Shown: positions 43,119 to 53,184 of the stretch, one piece after another
How positions within the stretch are numbered: position 1 is the first letter of the stretch
How the letters are laid out: the number at the start of each line of letters is the position of its first letter
NCBI GenBank assembly: GCA_964608495.1
Contig: CAZSOQ010000001.1
Span: forward strand, 13,154 to 77,153
DNA length: 64,000 nucleotides
Direction of reading: 5' to 3'
DNA from: JAKORR01 sp964608495
GTDB lineage: Bacteria > Armatimonadota > Zipacnadia > Zipacnadales > FEN-943
Position numbers and translations under genes: made by a program
The notes under the pieces: generated by a model
Seen by the model: only the letters and a program-made list of their open reading frames with translations
What the model was told of the DNA's origin: nothing
Database searches by the model: none

Positions 43119-45881
43119 ATGAGTACTCATCGCCTTGCCGCGCGAATCCTGCCGACGGCGTTCCTGCTGCTGCTGGCCGTGCCGGAGCTGCACGCGCTCG
43201 ATCTCTATGTCGCTCCGGACGGCAGGGACACGTGGTCCGGGCGTCTGGAAAGGCCCAACGCGGCGCGCACCGACGGGCCGGTGGCCTCGCTCGTGGGCGC
43301 CCGGGACGCAGTGCGCAGGCTGAAGGCCCAGGGCCCGCTGACCGAGCCGGTGCGGGTCCGGGTGGCCGCGGGCACCTACCCGCTCCGAGAGCCCTTCGTC
43401 CTCACACCCGAGGACAGCGGCACGGCCCAAGCGCCCATCACCTACGAAGGGCCGCCGGACGCGGAGGCCATCGTCGAGGGCGGGCGCACGATCACGGGAT
43501 TCCGGGCCGGTCCCGACGGCGTGTGGACCGCCAGCGTGCCCGAGGTGGCAGCAGGCGACTGGTGCTTCGAGCAGCTCTGGGTGAACGGCCGTCGAGCGGT
43601 GCGTGCTCGCACGCCCAACGTCGTGCGGCTCGGGGAGACCTGCGTGCCGCGGTACTTCTACGTGTGGCGCAAGGTCGGCTACGGCACCGACCCGCTCACG
43701 GGCGAGCGGGCGGACCTGTCACGGCGGGCCTTCATCGCCCGGCCCGAGGACGTGCAGCCCCTGGCCGCGGTGCCCAAGGAGAACCTGCGGGACGTCACGG
43801 TGGTCGTCTACCACGCCTGGGAGTCGTCGCACCTGCGCGTCGCGGCGCTGGATGCCGACAGCGGGAAGCTCGTGACCACGGGACCGTCTCCATGGGCCTT
43901 CCAGTGGCTGGGCCCGAACCAGCGCTACCACCTCGAGAACTACCGGGAGGCGCTGGACCAGCCGGGTGAGTGGTTCCTCGACCGCGACGGCACGCTGTAC
44001 TACAAGCCTCTGCCCGGCGAGGACCCGAGCACCGCGCGGGTCGTGGCGCCCGTGGTGGACACCCTCCTGGCCTTCGTGGGCGACCCACGGACGGGGTTGC
44101 TGGTGGAGCACGTCACGCTGCGGGGATTGCGCTTCCAGTTCAGCGGGTACTGGCTGCCGCCCGAGGGGCACGGGGATCCGCAGGCCGCCGTGAACATCCC
44201 CGCAGCCATCATGGCCGACGGGGCCCGCAACGTCGCCGTCGAGGACTGCCGCATCGCCCACACCGGCACCTACGGTCTGTGGTTCCGCGGCGGCTGCACC
44301 GACTGCCGCGTGCAGCGCAGCCACTTCTTCGACCTCGGCGGCGGCGGCGTCCGCATCGGCGAGACGAGCGTGGCGCCCGAGCCCGAGCGCACTGGACGCA
44401 TCCTCTGCGACAATAACATCATCCGCGCGGGCGGGCGTATCTTCACCGGGGCCGTGGGGGTCTGGGTGGGCCAGAGCAGCGACAACCGGGTGACCCACAA
44501 CGACATCTCGGACCTGTTCTACACGGGCATCTCCGTCGGGTGGAGCTGGGGGTACCGCGACACTGTCTGCAAACGCAACACGATCGAGTTCAACCACATC
44601 CACCACCTGGGCTGGGGCGTCATGAGCGACATGGGCGGCGTGTATACGCTGGGGGTCTCCGACGGGACGACCGTGAGCAACAACGTCATCCACGACGTGT
44701 ACTCCTACGACAAGTTCGGGTGGGGCGGCCTGGGGCTGTACAACGATGAGGGTAGCACCCACATCACCATGGAGAACAACCTGGTCTACAAGACCAAGGA
44801 CATGACCTACCATCAGCACTACGGCAGGGAGAACGTGATCCGCAATAACATCCTCGCCCTGGGCAGCGAGTACCAGGTGTCGCGAGCACGGGTCGAGGAG
44901 CACCTGTCCTATACCTTCGAGAACAACATCGTCTACTGGCGGACGGGGAAGCTGTTCTGGGGCAACGTGCGCGACGGGGAGATCAGATTCCGCAGCAACC
45001 TGTACTGGAACGCGGCCGGGGAGCCCTTCGACTTCGCCGGGCTGAGCCTGGAGGACTGGCAGGCGTTGGGGCAGGACGAGGGCTCGATCATCGCCGATCC
45101 GCTGTTCGTGGACCCTGAGCACCTGGACTTCCGGCTGAAGCCCGATTCGCCGGCGCTGAGGATCGGCTTCAAGCCCTTCGACTACACGAAGGCCGGGGTC
45201 TACGGCGACGCGGCCTGGGTGGCGGCGGCGCAGGCGCTCGTCTACCAGGAGGTCGAGGCCGCGCCGGAGCCGCCGCCTCCGCCGCCTCTGGTGGTGGACG
45301 ACGACTTCGAGGCCTACCCGGTGGGGGCGGGCCCGCTGGACGGGCAGCTCAATGTCGAGGGCAAGGACGACGCCATCGTCGTCACCGACGAGACGGCGGC
45401 TGGGGGCAGGCAGAGCCTGAAGATCCTGGACGCGCCGGGGCTGCAGTACAGCTTTGACCCGCACCTCGTGTACTCGCCCAACTACTCGGACGGCGTCGCG
45501 CGCTGCGCGTTCGATATCCGCGTCGAGGAGGGTGCGGAGGTCTGGCACGAGTGGCGCGACTGGAGCGTGAACCCATACACGACCGGGCCACGCCTTCGGA
45601 TCATCGGCGGCAAGCTGCTGGCCGGCGAGGACGAGCTGATGGACGTGCCGCCGGGGCAGTGGCTGCACGTCGAGACGAGCGTCCGGCTGGGCGAGCAGGC
45701 CACGGGCACGTGGAAGACGACGGTGACCGTAGCGGGCCAGGAGCCCCGGCACTTCGGGGACCTGCCTGTGACGACGGCGGGGTGGAACAAGCTCACGTGG
45801 ATCGGGTTCGTGAGCAACGCCACAGAGAAGACGGTCTTCTACCTGGACACCGTACGGATCGTGAGAGAGCCGCCGGAGTGA
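43119..45881 (+). CDS. Secreted right-handed beta-helix protein
   Basis: A 920-residue exported protein; signal peptide 1-26 (ending ELHA). It opens [14 protein letters not shown], the typical start of parallel beta-helix proteins of the pectate-lyase/polysaccharide-lyase-like superfamily. Short Asn- and Ile-rich rungs fill 330-620 ([45 protein letters not shown]). After a Pro-rich linker (PEPPPPPPL, about 711-719) a C-terminal LamG-like domain follows with [15 protein letters not shown] and [17 protein letters not shown] strands. GGGGGAGGAAG precedes the ATG. Likely binds or cleaves a polysaccharide; catalytic residues were not identified. Confidence 0.85.
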   Translation: MSTHRLAARILPTAFLLLLAVPELHALDLYVAPDGRDTWSGRLERPNAARTDGPVASLVGARDAVRRLKAQGPLTEPVRVRVAAGTYPLREPFVLTPEDSGTAQAPITYEGPPDAEAIVEGGRTITGFRAGPDGVWTASVPEVAAGDWCFEQLWVNGRRAVRARTPNVVRLGETCVPRYFYVWRKVGYGTDPLTGERADLSRRAFIARPEDVQPLAAVPKENLRDVTVVVYHAWESSHLRVAALDADSGKLVTTGPSPWAFQWLGPNQRYHLENYREALDQPGEWFLDRDGTLYYKPLPGEDPSTARVVAPVVDTLLAFVGDPRTGLLVEHVTLRGLRFQFSGYWLPPEGHGDPQAAVNIPAAIMADGARNVAVEDCRIAHTGTYGLWFRGGCTDCRVQRSHFFDLGGGGVRIGETSVAPEPERTGRILCDNNIIRAGGRIFTGAVGVWVGQSSDNRVTHNDISDLFYTGISVGWSWGYRDTVCKRNTIEFNHIHHLGWGVMSDMGGVYTLGVSDGTTVSNNVIHDVYSYDKFGWGGLGLYNDEGSTHITMENNLVYKTKDMTYHQHYGRENVIRNNILALGSEYQVSRARVEEHLSYTFENNIVYWRTGKLFWGNVRDGEIRFRSNLYWNAAGEPFDFAGLSLEDWQALGQDEGSIIADPLFVDPEHLDFRLKPDSPALRIGFKPFDYTKAGVYGDAAWVAAAQALVYQEVEAAPEPPPPPPLVVDDDFEAYPVGAGPLDGQLNVEGKDDAIVVTDETAAGGRQSLKILDAPGLQYSFDPHLVYSPNYSDGVARCAFDIRVEEGAEVWHEWRDWSVNPYTTGPRLRIIGGKLLAGEDELMDVPPGQWLHVETSVRLGEQATGTWKTTVTVAGQEPRHFGDLPVTTAGWNKLTWIGFVSNATEKTVFYLDTVRIVREPPE

Positions 45882-45883
45882 CT

Positions 45884-45903
45884 GCGGGGACCGGCTGTCC
45901 CGC
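45884..45903. terminator. Stem-loop between convergent genes
   Basis: GCGGGGAC and GTCCCGC pair with one bulged G around a CGGCT loop, starting four bases after the beta-helix gene stops and 41 bases from the DUF4832 gene's end. There is no T-run, so support is modest. Confidence 0.3.
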
Positions 45904-45943
45904 GCGGCCGGCGGCCGTTCACAGGCCGTGCGGCTTGCCCGGG

Positions 45944-47857
45944 CTAGGGCGCGGCCGTGGTGCGTAGCTCTAAGTCGTCGAGGTAGATCTCCGCGTCGGC
46001 GACTCCGCTGAAGGAGCCTCGCTCGACGCACACGTCACCCGTGACGCCCTGGGCCGGAGTGTCGAACTCCACCGACAGGCGCTGCCAGGTGTCGGGCTGA
46101 TCCATGCGGTAGGCGCCGGTGGTGGCGTTCGTGACCCAGGCGCCGTCGGGGCCGTTGATGCCCACTTTCATGGACGGCCCGCCGCGGAGGCCCTCGAGCT
46201 TGCGTACGAGCATCCAGCCCGTCAGGCGGTAGCGGGCCCCCGGCTCGAGAGCCACGCGGGCCAAGGTGGCGTACCCCCACGTGTCCTCGCACTGGCCCTC
46301 GATCCGCAGAGCCCTCGCGCCGCCGTGGAGCGGGTCATCCACCAGCGCGGCCGCCATGCCCTGCGCCAGGCCCGCGGGGGTGAAGTCGCCCTCGAAGTCC
46401 CATACCCACACCCGCTCCTGTCCCGCCACGCCGGGGACGATCTGCACCTCGCCGACGCGGTACCAGTCCTGGGCGCCCATCTCCGCCATGGGCAGGTAGT
46501 AGCGCTGCTCGGGCTTCTCGGGAAGGAACAGGCGGACGCCCAGGAGGTACTGCCCGGGCGCGAGGCCGGGGGGCAGGTCCAGGATCGTGGCGACCTCGAT
46601 GTCCTGGGCGGGCACCCATTGGGTCGTGGGCACACCAGGGAAGTCGGGCCGCGTGGCCACGGGGCGACCATCGGCCCCGAAGAGGCCCCACTCGAGGCCC
46701 AGGTTCTCATAGCACGGCGCCACGCCCTGGTTCTGCCAGGTCTGCTGGATGGGCATGCGGCCAGGCATGTCGGGCCAGGCGTGCACCTCGGCGGGCGCCC
46801 GGGCCTCGATCAGAGCGAAGCGATAGCCGATGTGCCGGGCGCAGTACTCCACGGCCTCGCGCACGTCCTCCGGCGGGGCCTCGTTGAGTACGTTGCCGCC
46901 GAAGTTGATGTTCTGGTAGCTCAGCGGCCCCTCGAGGCCCTTCTTGATTACCTCGACTACGTCCCAGCCGTTGGCCTTCATCCTGTCGTAGCCGCTGTGA
47001 AGCTCGAGATTGCACTGGACGCCGCGGAAGCCATAGGCCGGGTAGAGGGTGCTCTCGACATTGTAGCTGGCCCCGTGCAGGCCCAGCCCGTCCTGCCGGA
47101 AGTGGATTCCCCGCGAGGCGGCGTAGTCATTGATGCCCATGCGGCCGCCTACGTTCAGGAACACACGCGTGTGGGGGAAGGCATCGGCGAAGGCGTCAAT
47201 GATCCGGCGGTAAGCCAGGGCAAGCTTGTAGTCCGTGAAGCCCGCCTCGACCATCTGATCGCGCGTCCAGCGGCCGGGGATGTGCTCGCCGAAGTGCATC
47301 TCGCCCCACTCGCCGATGCTGCCGATGTCCACGAACTCCAGGCCAGGCCGTCCGTCCGCCCACTCGCCGAACGCGCGGATGAAATCGCATTGCAGGTCGA
47401 GGTACTTGGGGTCCCAGAAGACAGGGTCTATCTGCTCCTGGTCGCCCAGACCGGTGTGCGGCACGCCGGGCACGCCGGCCTGGAAGACCCACTCGGGGGT
47501 CACGTACTTGATGCGGCCGTGCATGCTCTCGCACATGACGCGGAAGGCAACGCGCTTGTGGATCTGGGTGACCCAGTAGTCAAACATGGGGCCGAAATAC
47601 TCATCAAACTTGTACTGGCCTTGCTCCGGCTCCAGGTCCGCCCAGTGGCACCGCGTGTAGGCTATTCCGCAGATCTTCATGAACCAGAGCTCGGGGTCGG
47701 GCTGATTGCGGGCTCCTGTCATGTGGTAGATGCCCATTCCGGGGTTGAGGAGGACGGCATCGGTGATCTTAGGCTGCAGCGAGAGGGTGGCAGGGCCCTC
47801 GGGCTGGGCCTGAGGTGGTTGCAGGCAGAAGGCAAGCACGGGAAGGATGCATAGCAT
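45944..47857 (-). CDS. Secreted DUF4832 TIM-barrel protein with beta-sandwich C-terminus
   Basis: A 637-residue exported protein. ATG 47857 is chosen over GTG 47866 because AGGAAGG lies eight bases before the ATG. The signal peptide is short (MLCILPVLAFCLQPPQAQ). The barrel (about 30-360) shows AYTRCHWADLEPEQGQYKFD, a strand typical of GH42-like (GH-A) enzymes, and DIGSIGEWGEMHFG with two Glu that could be catalytic. YENLGLEWGLFGADG and the following beta domain match DUF4832. The C-terminus (about 475-637) is a carbohydrate-binding sandwich ending YLDDLELRT. Activity is unproven; a retaining hydrolase is plausible. Confidence 0.8.
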   Translation of the reverse strand: MLCILPVLAFCLQPPQAQPEGPATLSLQPKITDAVLLNPGMGIYHMTGARNQPDPELWFMKICGIAYTRCHWADLEPEQGQYKFDEYFGPMFDYWVTQIHKRVAFRVMCESMHGRIKYVTPEWVFQAGVPGVPHTGLGDQEQIDPVFWDPKYLDLQCDFIRAFGEWADGRPGLEFVDIGSIGEWGEMHFGEHIPGRWTRDQMVEAGFTDYKLALAYRRIIDAFADAFPHTRVFLNVGGRMGINDYAASRGIHFRQDGLGLHGASYNVESTLYPAYGFRGVQCNLELHSGYDRMKANGWDVVEVIKKGLEGPLSYQNINFGGNVLNEAPPEDVREAVEYCARHIGYRFALIEARAPAEVHAWPDMPGRMPIQQTWQNQGVAPCYENLGLEWGLFGADGRPVATRPDFPGVPTTQWVPAQDIEVATILDLPPGLAPGQYLLGVRLFLPEKPEQRYYLPMAEMGAQDWYRVGEVQIVPGVAGQERVWVWDFEGDFTPAGLAQGMAAALVDDPLHGGARALRIEGQCEDTWGYATLARVALEPGARYRLTGWMLVRKLEGLRGGPSMKVGINGPDGAWVTNATTGAYRMDQPDTWQRLSVEFDTPAQGVTGDVCVERGSFSGVADAEIYLDDLELRTTAAP

Positions 47858-47913
47858 TGAGGCCACCTTCCTCTACTAAGCTATACCAAGCCCCGCGTCT
47901 CTGAGACAGGCCT

Positions 47914-49275
47914 CTAGGGCCTGGGCCGAGCCCGGAGCCACTCGACGCTCTCCTGCCATGCCTTCACCTGCTCCGGCATGTAGTAGAGGCCCGTGTCCAG
48001 CGGGTCCTTGCGGCGGGTGAAGAAGTTGACCCCCGCGTAGACGTGCAGCAGGCTTGCGCCCGCCTCGACGGCGGTCCTGAAGGTCTGGCGGATCGTGTCC
48101 GGGGGTGTGCCCTCGCGCTTGCCGTAGGTGCAGAGCTGGACGATGGTGCCCCACCTCTTGCGCACCAGGGACGCTGCGTGGCGGAACCAGTCGAAGTGGG
48201 TGCCGCTGTTGTACCCGGCGGAGACGAAGTCCACGTGGGGCAGTGCGGCGATGAGGCTCAGGTCCTGCCCGAGCTCCTTGACGGCCCACGTATCAGGCAC
48301 CACGTAGCAGCAGCCGAGCCACCCGTCGCCCTGGTCCCAGTAGCGGGTCGCCTCGTCGCAGGCCGCTTCGAGCCAGCGGGCATAGAGCTCCGTTCGCCAT
48401 TCGTACCAGGCCTGCCAGAGCTCACCCGCGGGCCAGTCGTCGTCCGCCACCAGCCGATCGCGGTTCTGGTCCGTGATGGGGACGGCGGGCAGGCCCTCGT
48501 TGGCCCTGGCTCCCGCCTCGACGCTCCGCGTAGTGACCGGGAAACGGGCCTCCTCGGCGCCCGCAAGGCCCTTCCGCGCGAGGAAGGCGCGGAAGCTGGT
48601 GAGAGACGCGGAGCTGTAGGTGGGGCTGGTCCAGTAGGTGCTGATGGGCCGGTACCAGAAGTCGCGGCCGGGCTCGCCCAGGATCTGCTCGTCAACCATG
48701 AGCATCTCGGCAGGCCGCCCGACCGCCGCGAAGAGGGCCCGGCAGCGGGCGCGGAACTCGGCCAGGGCCGCGTCCGAGCCGTAGTCCCAGGAATGGCACG
48801 GCGCGAGCCCGCCGGTCTCGGGGTCCAGCCTGGAGCCGAAGAGCGCCTCGGCCTCGCCCTGGGGCTCCCGAGGCAGGAGGCTGGCCCAGGGGAAGCAGAA
48901 GGCGGTCTTCAGCCCGAGCCGGTGGGCCGTGTCGAGGGTCTGCGTGACCCGCTCGATCTCGCCGGGGAAGTGCAGCACGTCCTTGTCCCAGGTGGGCACG
49001 TCGACCCAGACGATGTCGAAGTAGGGCACCAGGTCGCGCAGGGAGGGCTCCAGGTCCTCGGTGGAGGCCACATGGTAGCTTAGGCTGGTGCCGGCCACGG
49101 TGGTCAGCGGGCGCCCCGGCTGGGGTTGTGCTTCCTCGGCCGCGGCGCCGAGAGCGGACGCCAGCGGGCACAGCAGCGCCGTCGTGAGGAGCGTCGCGAG
49201 TGCGGCCCCGCGCGGCGGCTGTGGGCAGCGGGCGCGGGTGCCCGGCAGGGCACGTCGGGGTAGTCGGTGGTTCAC
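47914..49275 (-). CDS. Secreted TIM-barrel-like protein of unknown family
   Basis: I do not recognise the family. The start is uncertain: GTG 49275 gives 453 residues and a long signal peptide (hydrophobic ALATLLTTALLCPLASALGA, about 23-42), and avoids running into the divergent GH84 gene. The body looks like a beta/alpha barrel: YFDIVWVDVPTWDKD, RLGLKTAFCFPWASLL, AEMLMVDEQIL (acidic pair), HVDFVSAGYNSGTHFDWF and GASLLHVYAGVNFFTRR. These resemble GH42/GH39-like barrels in style, without a firm match. Trp- and Tyr-rich, consistent with sugar binding. It is 56 bases upstream of the DUF4832 gene on the same strand, probably an operon. Confidence 0.65.
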   Translation of the reverse strand: MNHRLPRRALPGTRARCPQPPRGAALATLLTTALLCPLASALGAAAEEAQPQPGRPLTTVAGTSLSYHVASTEDLEPSLRDLVPYFDIVWVDVPTWDKDVLHFPGEIERVTQTLDTAHRLGLKTAFCFPWASLLPREPQGEAEALFGSRLDPETGGLAPCHSWDYGSDAALAEFRARCRALFAAVGRPAEMLMVDEQILGEPGRDFWYRPISTYWTSPTYSSASLTSFRAFLARKGLAGAEEARFPVTTRSVEAGARANEGLPAVPITDQNRDRLVADDDWPAGELWQAWYEWRTELYARWLEAACDEATRYWDQGDGWLGCCYVVPDTWAVKELGQDLSLIAALPHVDFVSAGYNSGTHFDWFRHAASLVRKRWGTIVQLCTYGKREGTPPDTIRQTFRTAVEAGASLLHVYAGVNFFTRRKDPLDTGLYYMPEQVKAWQESVEWLRARPRP

Positions 49276-49302
49276 AGCGATGCCACTTCGAGGACCGCAG
49301 GC

Positions 49303-49325
49303 CCGCTCCTGCCTCGCAGGGGCGG
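49303..49325. promoter_or_regulatory. 10-base-pair stem-loop in divergent gap
   Basis: CCGCTCCTGC and GCAGGGGCGG pair over ten bases with one G-T pair and a CTC loop. It lies 28 bases before the GTG of the minus-strand secreted gene, so it would be in that gene's leader and could affect translation. Confidence 0.4.
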
Positions 49326-49380
49326 CCCCGGGCGAGGCGGAGGCGGTCGGCTGGCGCGAGGCCGGGCGGCGACAGAGGTA

Positions 49381-49396
49381 GCGTCCCTCGGGACGC
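49381..49396. promoter_or_regulatory. Palindrome GCGTCCC-TC-GGGACGC, candidate operator
   Basis: Seven-base perfect arms with a 2-base centre, 49 bases before the GH84 start in the divergent gap. It could be an operator or a leader hairpin for GH84. Confidence 0.33.
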
Positions 49397-49444
49397 GAAG
49401 CTGGAGGCCCAAGAGGCACCGAGGGACACGGGAGGTGAAGGCGC

Positions 49445-51820
49445 ATGAAGGCCGCCATCGCAATGGGGGCGGTGGCCTGGGCCCTGGCGGTGCTGGCCCA
49501 GGAGGCGCAACCCACGCCCTGGCAGCACTTCTTCACCGGGCGGATCCTGCCCACGCCTCAGCAGGTCGAGTACTCCAGCGACGTGTGGACGGTGGCGAAG
49601 GTGGCCGCGGGCCGCGTGGACCTCGCGCTGCTCATCGGTCCCTCGGCCTCGCCCGTCGAGGTGCTGGCGGCGAGGGAGCTGGCCGAGCGGGTCAAGCTGC
49701 TGTCGGGCGGGCTGGAGCCGCAGATCGTGCGCGACCTGGAGGCGGCGCCCAAGGTCTGCACCCTGATCAGCCTGGGGACGCCGTCCTCGAACGCCTTCGC
49801 CGCGAGCCACATCGGCCACTGCGGCGTCGAGCCCGTCAAGCAGGAAGAGGGATACTGGATCGCGGCCTATGGGCACAAGAGGATCGGCACGGGGGTGCTG
49901 GCCCTCGGCGCGGACGGGACGGGCGTGTACTGGGCCTCCAAGACGCTGCAGCAACTGCTCGAGCGACGGGGCGACCAGGTGCTCTTCCACCCGGCGACGG
50001 TGCGCGACTGGCCCGTTTTCCGGCTGCGCTCCTTCAAGGCGGGCGGCCAGGACTGGGACAGCCTGCGAGGCATCGGCGAGTGGTGCCCCAATGCCAAACT
50101 CAACTGCCTCAACCTGTGCTACACGACGGTCGGCAAGGATCGCTGGGTGGATCCCTCGCCGGAGTACCGGGCCTTCGTGGCGGAGATGGTAGGCGTGATG
50201 CGCGCGCGGGGCCTGGACTGTATGCCCTTCGTGAATCCCTACTACCTGTGGGACGAGCACATCGAGGTGTCGGACCCTGCGGACCTGGCGGCCCTGGCGC
50301 GAACCTGCTCCCTGGGCCCCGCGGCCGGGGGCCGGCGCGTGATGCTCTGCCTGGACGACTTCGCCAGCGAGCCGGTGGGCGAAGGGAATCGGCTGTACAA
50401 GGTGCGCAGCGAGCGCGACGTCGAGAAGTTCGGCGATGACCTGGCGGCCGTCAACGTGGCGATGGTCGGGGACCTGTGGGAGCGGCTTCACCGCGACTAT
50501 CCGCAGGTGACGCTGTACGTGGTGCCGCCCTACTACTGGAACCCCAGCGGCCGGTACAAGGAGGGCGGCGAGGAGTACCTGCGCAAGCTGGGCGCGGGGT
50601 TGCCCGAGGAAGTGCGGATCGTCTGGACGGGGCCGCAGGTGCGGTCGCGGACGGTTGACCAGGCGTCGGTGGACTACTACCAGGGGCTCCTGGGCCGTAA
50701 GGTCATGCTCTGGGACAACACGCTCTATGCCCGTCACAACCCGCCGCATTATCTCTTCGACGTCTTCACGACCCGCTATCCGGAACGGTTCTGGGAGCTC
50801 ACCAGCCCCGAGGTGCACTACAACGCGGGCGCCAGTGAGACCTACCGCGTGGGCCTGCTCTGCGCGGCGTCCTACCTGTGGAATCCCGAGGCCTACGAGC
50901 CCGAGGCGGCGTTGCGGGAGGCCCTGGCGGCGGTGGGCGGTCCGGAAGCCGTGAACGGTCTGGAGGCCTTTCGCGATGCCTTCTATGCCTTCTGGGACGA
51001 GTACCTAACGCCCTTCGGCACGGGCGCCGAGGCGCTGAGGAAGGTTGAGAGCGCGAAGCAGCGATGGATTGACGACGCGGAGATCGAGCGGATCGAGGGG
51101 ATGGTCGGGGCGCTGCAGGCGGGGCTGGACGGCGTGAAGGCGGCGTGCGCCAACGAGCGGCTGGTGGCCGAGTGTGAGGCGGAGGCGGGCAGGTTCCTGC
51201 CTTACCGGGAAGCGATGGCGGCCATGCGCCGGCTCCCGCCGCCCGACCCGGCGCTGGTGGCGAACCTGGTGGCCAAGGCCGACTGCGAGCAGGTGGCGGA
51301 CGGCAAGCCCGTCGGCTGGCGGCTGTACACCGGCGCGGGCGCGGCCGAGCTGGGCGTGGGCGATGAGGCGCACGGCGGTGAGCACTGCGTGGCACTGAGG
51401 GTCACGGGCTCGCACGACTGGGGCGACGGCCGCAAGTCCATCAACGTCGCGGCGATGGCCGGGAACACGGGCGGCTTCGACGCGGGCGAGGCGCCGGCGG
51501 TCCAGCCCCTGCGCATCTACTACGTCAGCTTCTGGCTGCGGGGCGACGCTCTGCCCGTCGAGGTGAGCTTCCTGGGCTGGCGCGAGGGAAGGACGTCGTC
51601 GGACCGCGTGTCGTTGAGGATCGGGGTGGAGCCCTTCACGGCGGCGAAGGAATGGACGCGCTACACGGGTCGGTTCATCGTTCCGGCGGACGTGGTCTGC
51701 GGCGCCCTCAAGATCGGCATCAACGGCTGGTGGCGTGGCGAGGAGCCGCCCACGGGCGCGGTCTACCTTGACGACGTCTACGTCGGCGGCACCCGCGCCG
51801 AGGCCGAGGGGGCGCAGTGA
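49445..51820 (+). CDS. Secreted GH84 beta-N-acetylhexosaminidase
   Basis: Cleaves terminal N-acetylglucosamine (O-GlcNAcase/hyaluronidase-type family) by substrate-assisted catalysis. A signal peptide (1-19) is followed by a GH20b-type N-domain (35-180) and the GH84 barrel. VMLCLDDFASEP (299-310) holds the catalytic Asp pair D304-D305, and IVWTGPQVRSRTVDQ plus LGRKVMLWDNTLYARH (about 400-435) are strongly GH84-like. A helical spacer with Arg- and Glu-rich segments is followed by a carbohydrate-binding sandwich (about 610-791) ending YLDDVYVGG. GGGAGGTGAAGG precedes the ATG. It is divergent from the unknown secreted gene with a palindrome-rich gap between. Confidence 0.9.
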   Translation: MKAAIAMGAVAWALAVLAQEAQPTPWQHFFTGRILPTPQQVEYSSDVWTVAKVAAGRVDLALLIGPSASPVEVLAARELAERVKLLSGGLEPQIVRDLEAAPKVCTLISLGTPSSNAFAASHIGHCGVEPVKQEEGYWIAAYGHKRIGTGVLALGADGTGVYWASKTLQQLLERRGDQVLFHPATVRDWPVFRLRSFKAGGQDWDSLRGIGEWCPNAKLNCLNLCYTTVGKDRWVDPSPEYRAFVAEMVGVMRARGLDCMPFVNPYYLWDEHIEVSDPADLAALARTCSLGPAAGGRRVMLCLDDFASEPVGEGNRLYKVRSERDVEKFGDDLAAVNVAMVGDLWERLHRDYPQVTLYVVPPYYWNPSGRYKEGGEEYLRKLGAGLPEEVRIVWTGPQVRSRTVDQASVDYYQGLLGRKVMLWDNTLYARHNPPHYLFDVFTTRYPERFWELTSPEVHYNAGASETYRVGLLCAASYLWNPEAYEPEAALREALAAVGGPEAVNGLEAFRDAFYAFWDEYLTPFGTGAEALRKVESAKQRWIDDAEIERIEGMVGALQAGLDGVKAACANERLVAECEAEAGRFLPYREAMAAMRRLPPPDPALVANLVAKADCEQVADGKPVGWRLYTGAGAAELGVGDEAHGGEHCVALRVTGSHDWGDGRKSINVAAMAGNTGGFDAGEAPAVQPLRIYYVSFWLRGDALPVEVSFLGWREGRTSSDRVSLRIGVEPFTAAKEWTRYTGRFIVPADVVCGALKIGINGWWRGEEPPTGAVYLDDVYVGGTRAEAEGAQ

Positions 51821-51845
51821 GCGGACGTCACGGCGCGGCGTCCGC
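51821..51845 (+). terminator. Stem-loop directly after the GH84 gene
   Basis: GCGGACG and CGTCCGC form a perfect 7-base stem around an 11-base loop, beginning at the base after the GH84 stop. It has no T-run but is well placed as a terminator or mRNA 3' end. Confidence 0.4.
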
Positions 51846-51955
51846 CGGCCCCCGGCGCGTGGTCCGGCCGGGCTGAGCCTGCAGCCGCGCGCCCGAGCAG
51901 TTACGGGCCGGCGAACACGGTGAAGGTGACGTCGTCAGTAACGGGGACCAAGACC

Positions 51956-53155
51956 ATGAAAGAACCAAGGCGTGCTCACCGATGGTTCGTCGCGCCGCTG
52001 TTGACGGCGGCGCTCGTTGCCGGCTGTCTCGCCGCCGACCTGCCGCTTCCCCCGACCGACAGGGGCGGCTTCTCGGCGGGATTCAGCCTTCTCCGCCCGG
52101 CGCAGGAGGATGGGCCGCCCGGCCTCGAGGTGCTGGCCGTGTGGTACCCCACCGACGCCGTGGAGGCGGCGTACGAGTACCCCGGTAGGGGGCTGGCGGG
52201 AGCACGGGCGGCGTCGCGGGTCGCGGTCAACGCCATACCCGCCACCAGGGGCGCGCCCTATCCGGTGGTCGTGGCCGCGCACGGGCTGTTCGGCTCGGCG
52301 ATAGGTCTGGCCTACCTGGCCGAGTACCTCGCGCGCCACGGCTACGTGGTCGCGGCGATGGACTACGCGGACACGATGCCGCCCGACTATACGCGGCAGG
52401 TAGCCGCGCAGCGCGTGGGGTCGGGCGAGGTCTTCACGAGCGGCCTCGCCTTCCTGACGACCGCCGGCCGATGGGCCCGGGACCTGGGCGCCGACCCGGC
52501 CAGGCTTCTCCGCTACCTCGAGGAGCGGCGCCTGCAGCCCACGCGGGAGCTGCTCGACTACCTGCTCGGGCTCAACGACCGGGCCGGCTCGGTGCTGGAG
52601 GGCTTGCTCAACACCGATCGCGTGGGAATGATGGGCCACTCGCTCGGCGGCTACACGACCCTCGGGCTGGTCGGCGGCCATCCCGGGCCCGCCTGGCGCG
52701 ACGAGCGCATCAAGGTCGCCGTGCTGCTGTCCGCCGGGCTGCTGCCGTACCGCGGGCATGTGAGCCAGGTCGCGACGCCCGTGATGGTAATGTACGGCGA
52801 GAACGACCCGCCGGGCCTGGGCGAGCCCGAGGACCGGTACCAGACCTACGCCGAGGTGACCGGGCCGCGGGCGGTGATCGTGGTCGCGGGCGCCGAGCAC
52901 CTGACCTTCAGCAACCCTCGGTCGCTCAACCTGGCCGACTGCTGGGAGCGGGACCGCAGGCTGGCGGTCATCGTCGCCTACAGCCTGGCCTTCCTGGATA
53001 CCTACCTGTGTGCGGTGCCCGAGGCGCGGGCCCGGTTCGAACAGCCGACCCAGGGCGTGCTGTACCACGCCTACCAATGGCCCGGGGACACGGAGCAGAC
53101 GTGGGGTGAGCTGCCGCCCTTCGTGCAGCAGCGGCGGCGGCCAGGCGGGCGGTAA
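51956..53155 (+). CDS. Alpha/beta hydrolase lipoprotein
   Basis: A 399-residue esterase-type protein, anchored by a lipobox (ALLVAGC-type: TAALVAGC, Cys about 24). PVVVAAHGLFGSA is the oxyanion-hole region, RVGMMGHSLGGYTT holds the nucleophile Ser (GHSLGG), and GAEHLTFSNP the catalytic His. The layout is like dienelactone hydrolase or PAF-acetylhydrolase-type proteins. The ATG at 51956 is chosen because the lipoprotein signal starts there; an earlier GTG at 51920 would put 12 extra residues before it. It may remove acyl groups from glycans or lipids (inference). It converges on the next gene with 29 bases between. Confidence 0.83.
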   Translation: MKEPRRAHRWFVAPLLTAALVAGCLAADLPLPPTDRGGFSAGFSLLRPAQEDGPPGLEVLAVWYPTDAVEAAYEYPGRGLAGARAASRVAVNAIPATRGAPYPVVVAAHGLFGSAIGLAYLAEYLARHGYVVAAMDYADTMPPDYTRQVAAQRVGSGEVFTSGLAFLTTAGRWARDLGADPARLLRYLEERRLQPTRELLDYLLGLNDRAGSVLEGLLNTDRVGMMGHSLGGYTTLGLVGGHPGPAWRDERIKVAVLLSAGLLPYRGHVSQVATPVMVMYGENDPPGLGEPEDRYQTYAEVTGPRAVIVVAGAEHLTFSNPRSLNLADCWERDRRLAVIVAYSLAFLDTYLCAVPEARARFEQPTQGVLYHAYQWPGDTEQTWGELPPFVQQRRRPGGR

Positions 53156-53184
53156 GGCGTGGGGTGGGCCGCTGGGGTCGCCGC

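Noticed and set aside
43719..46031. A 770-codon minus-strand open frame
   Set aside because: It is antisense to the beta-helix protein gene; the His/Val/Asp-rich content is an artefact of codon bias.
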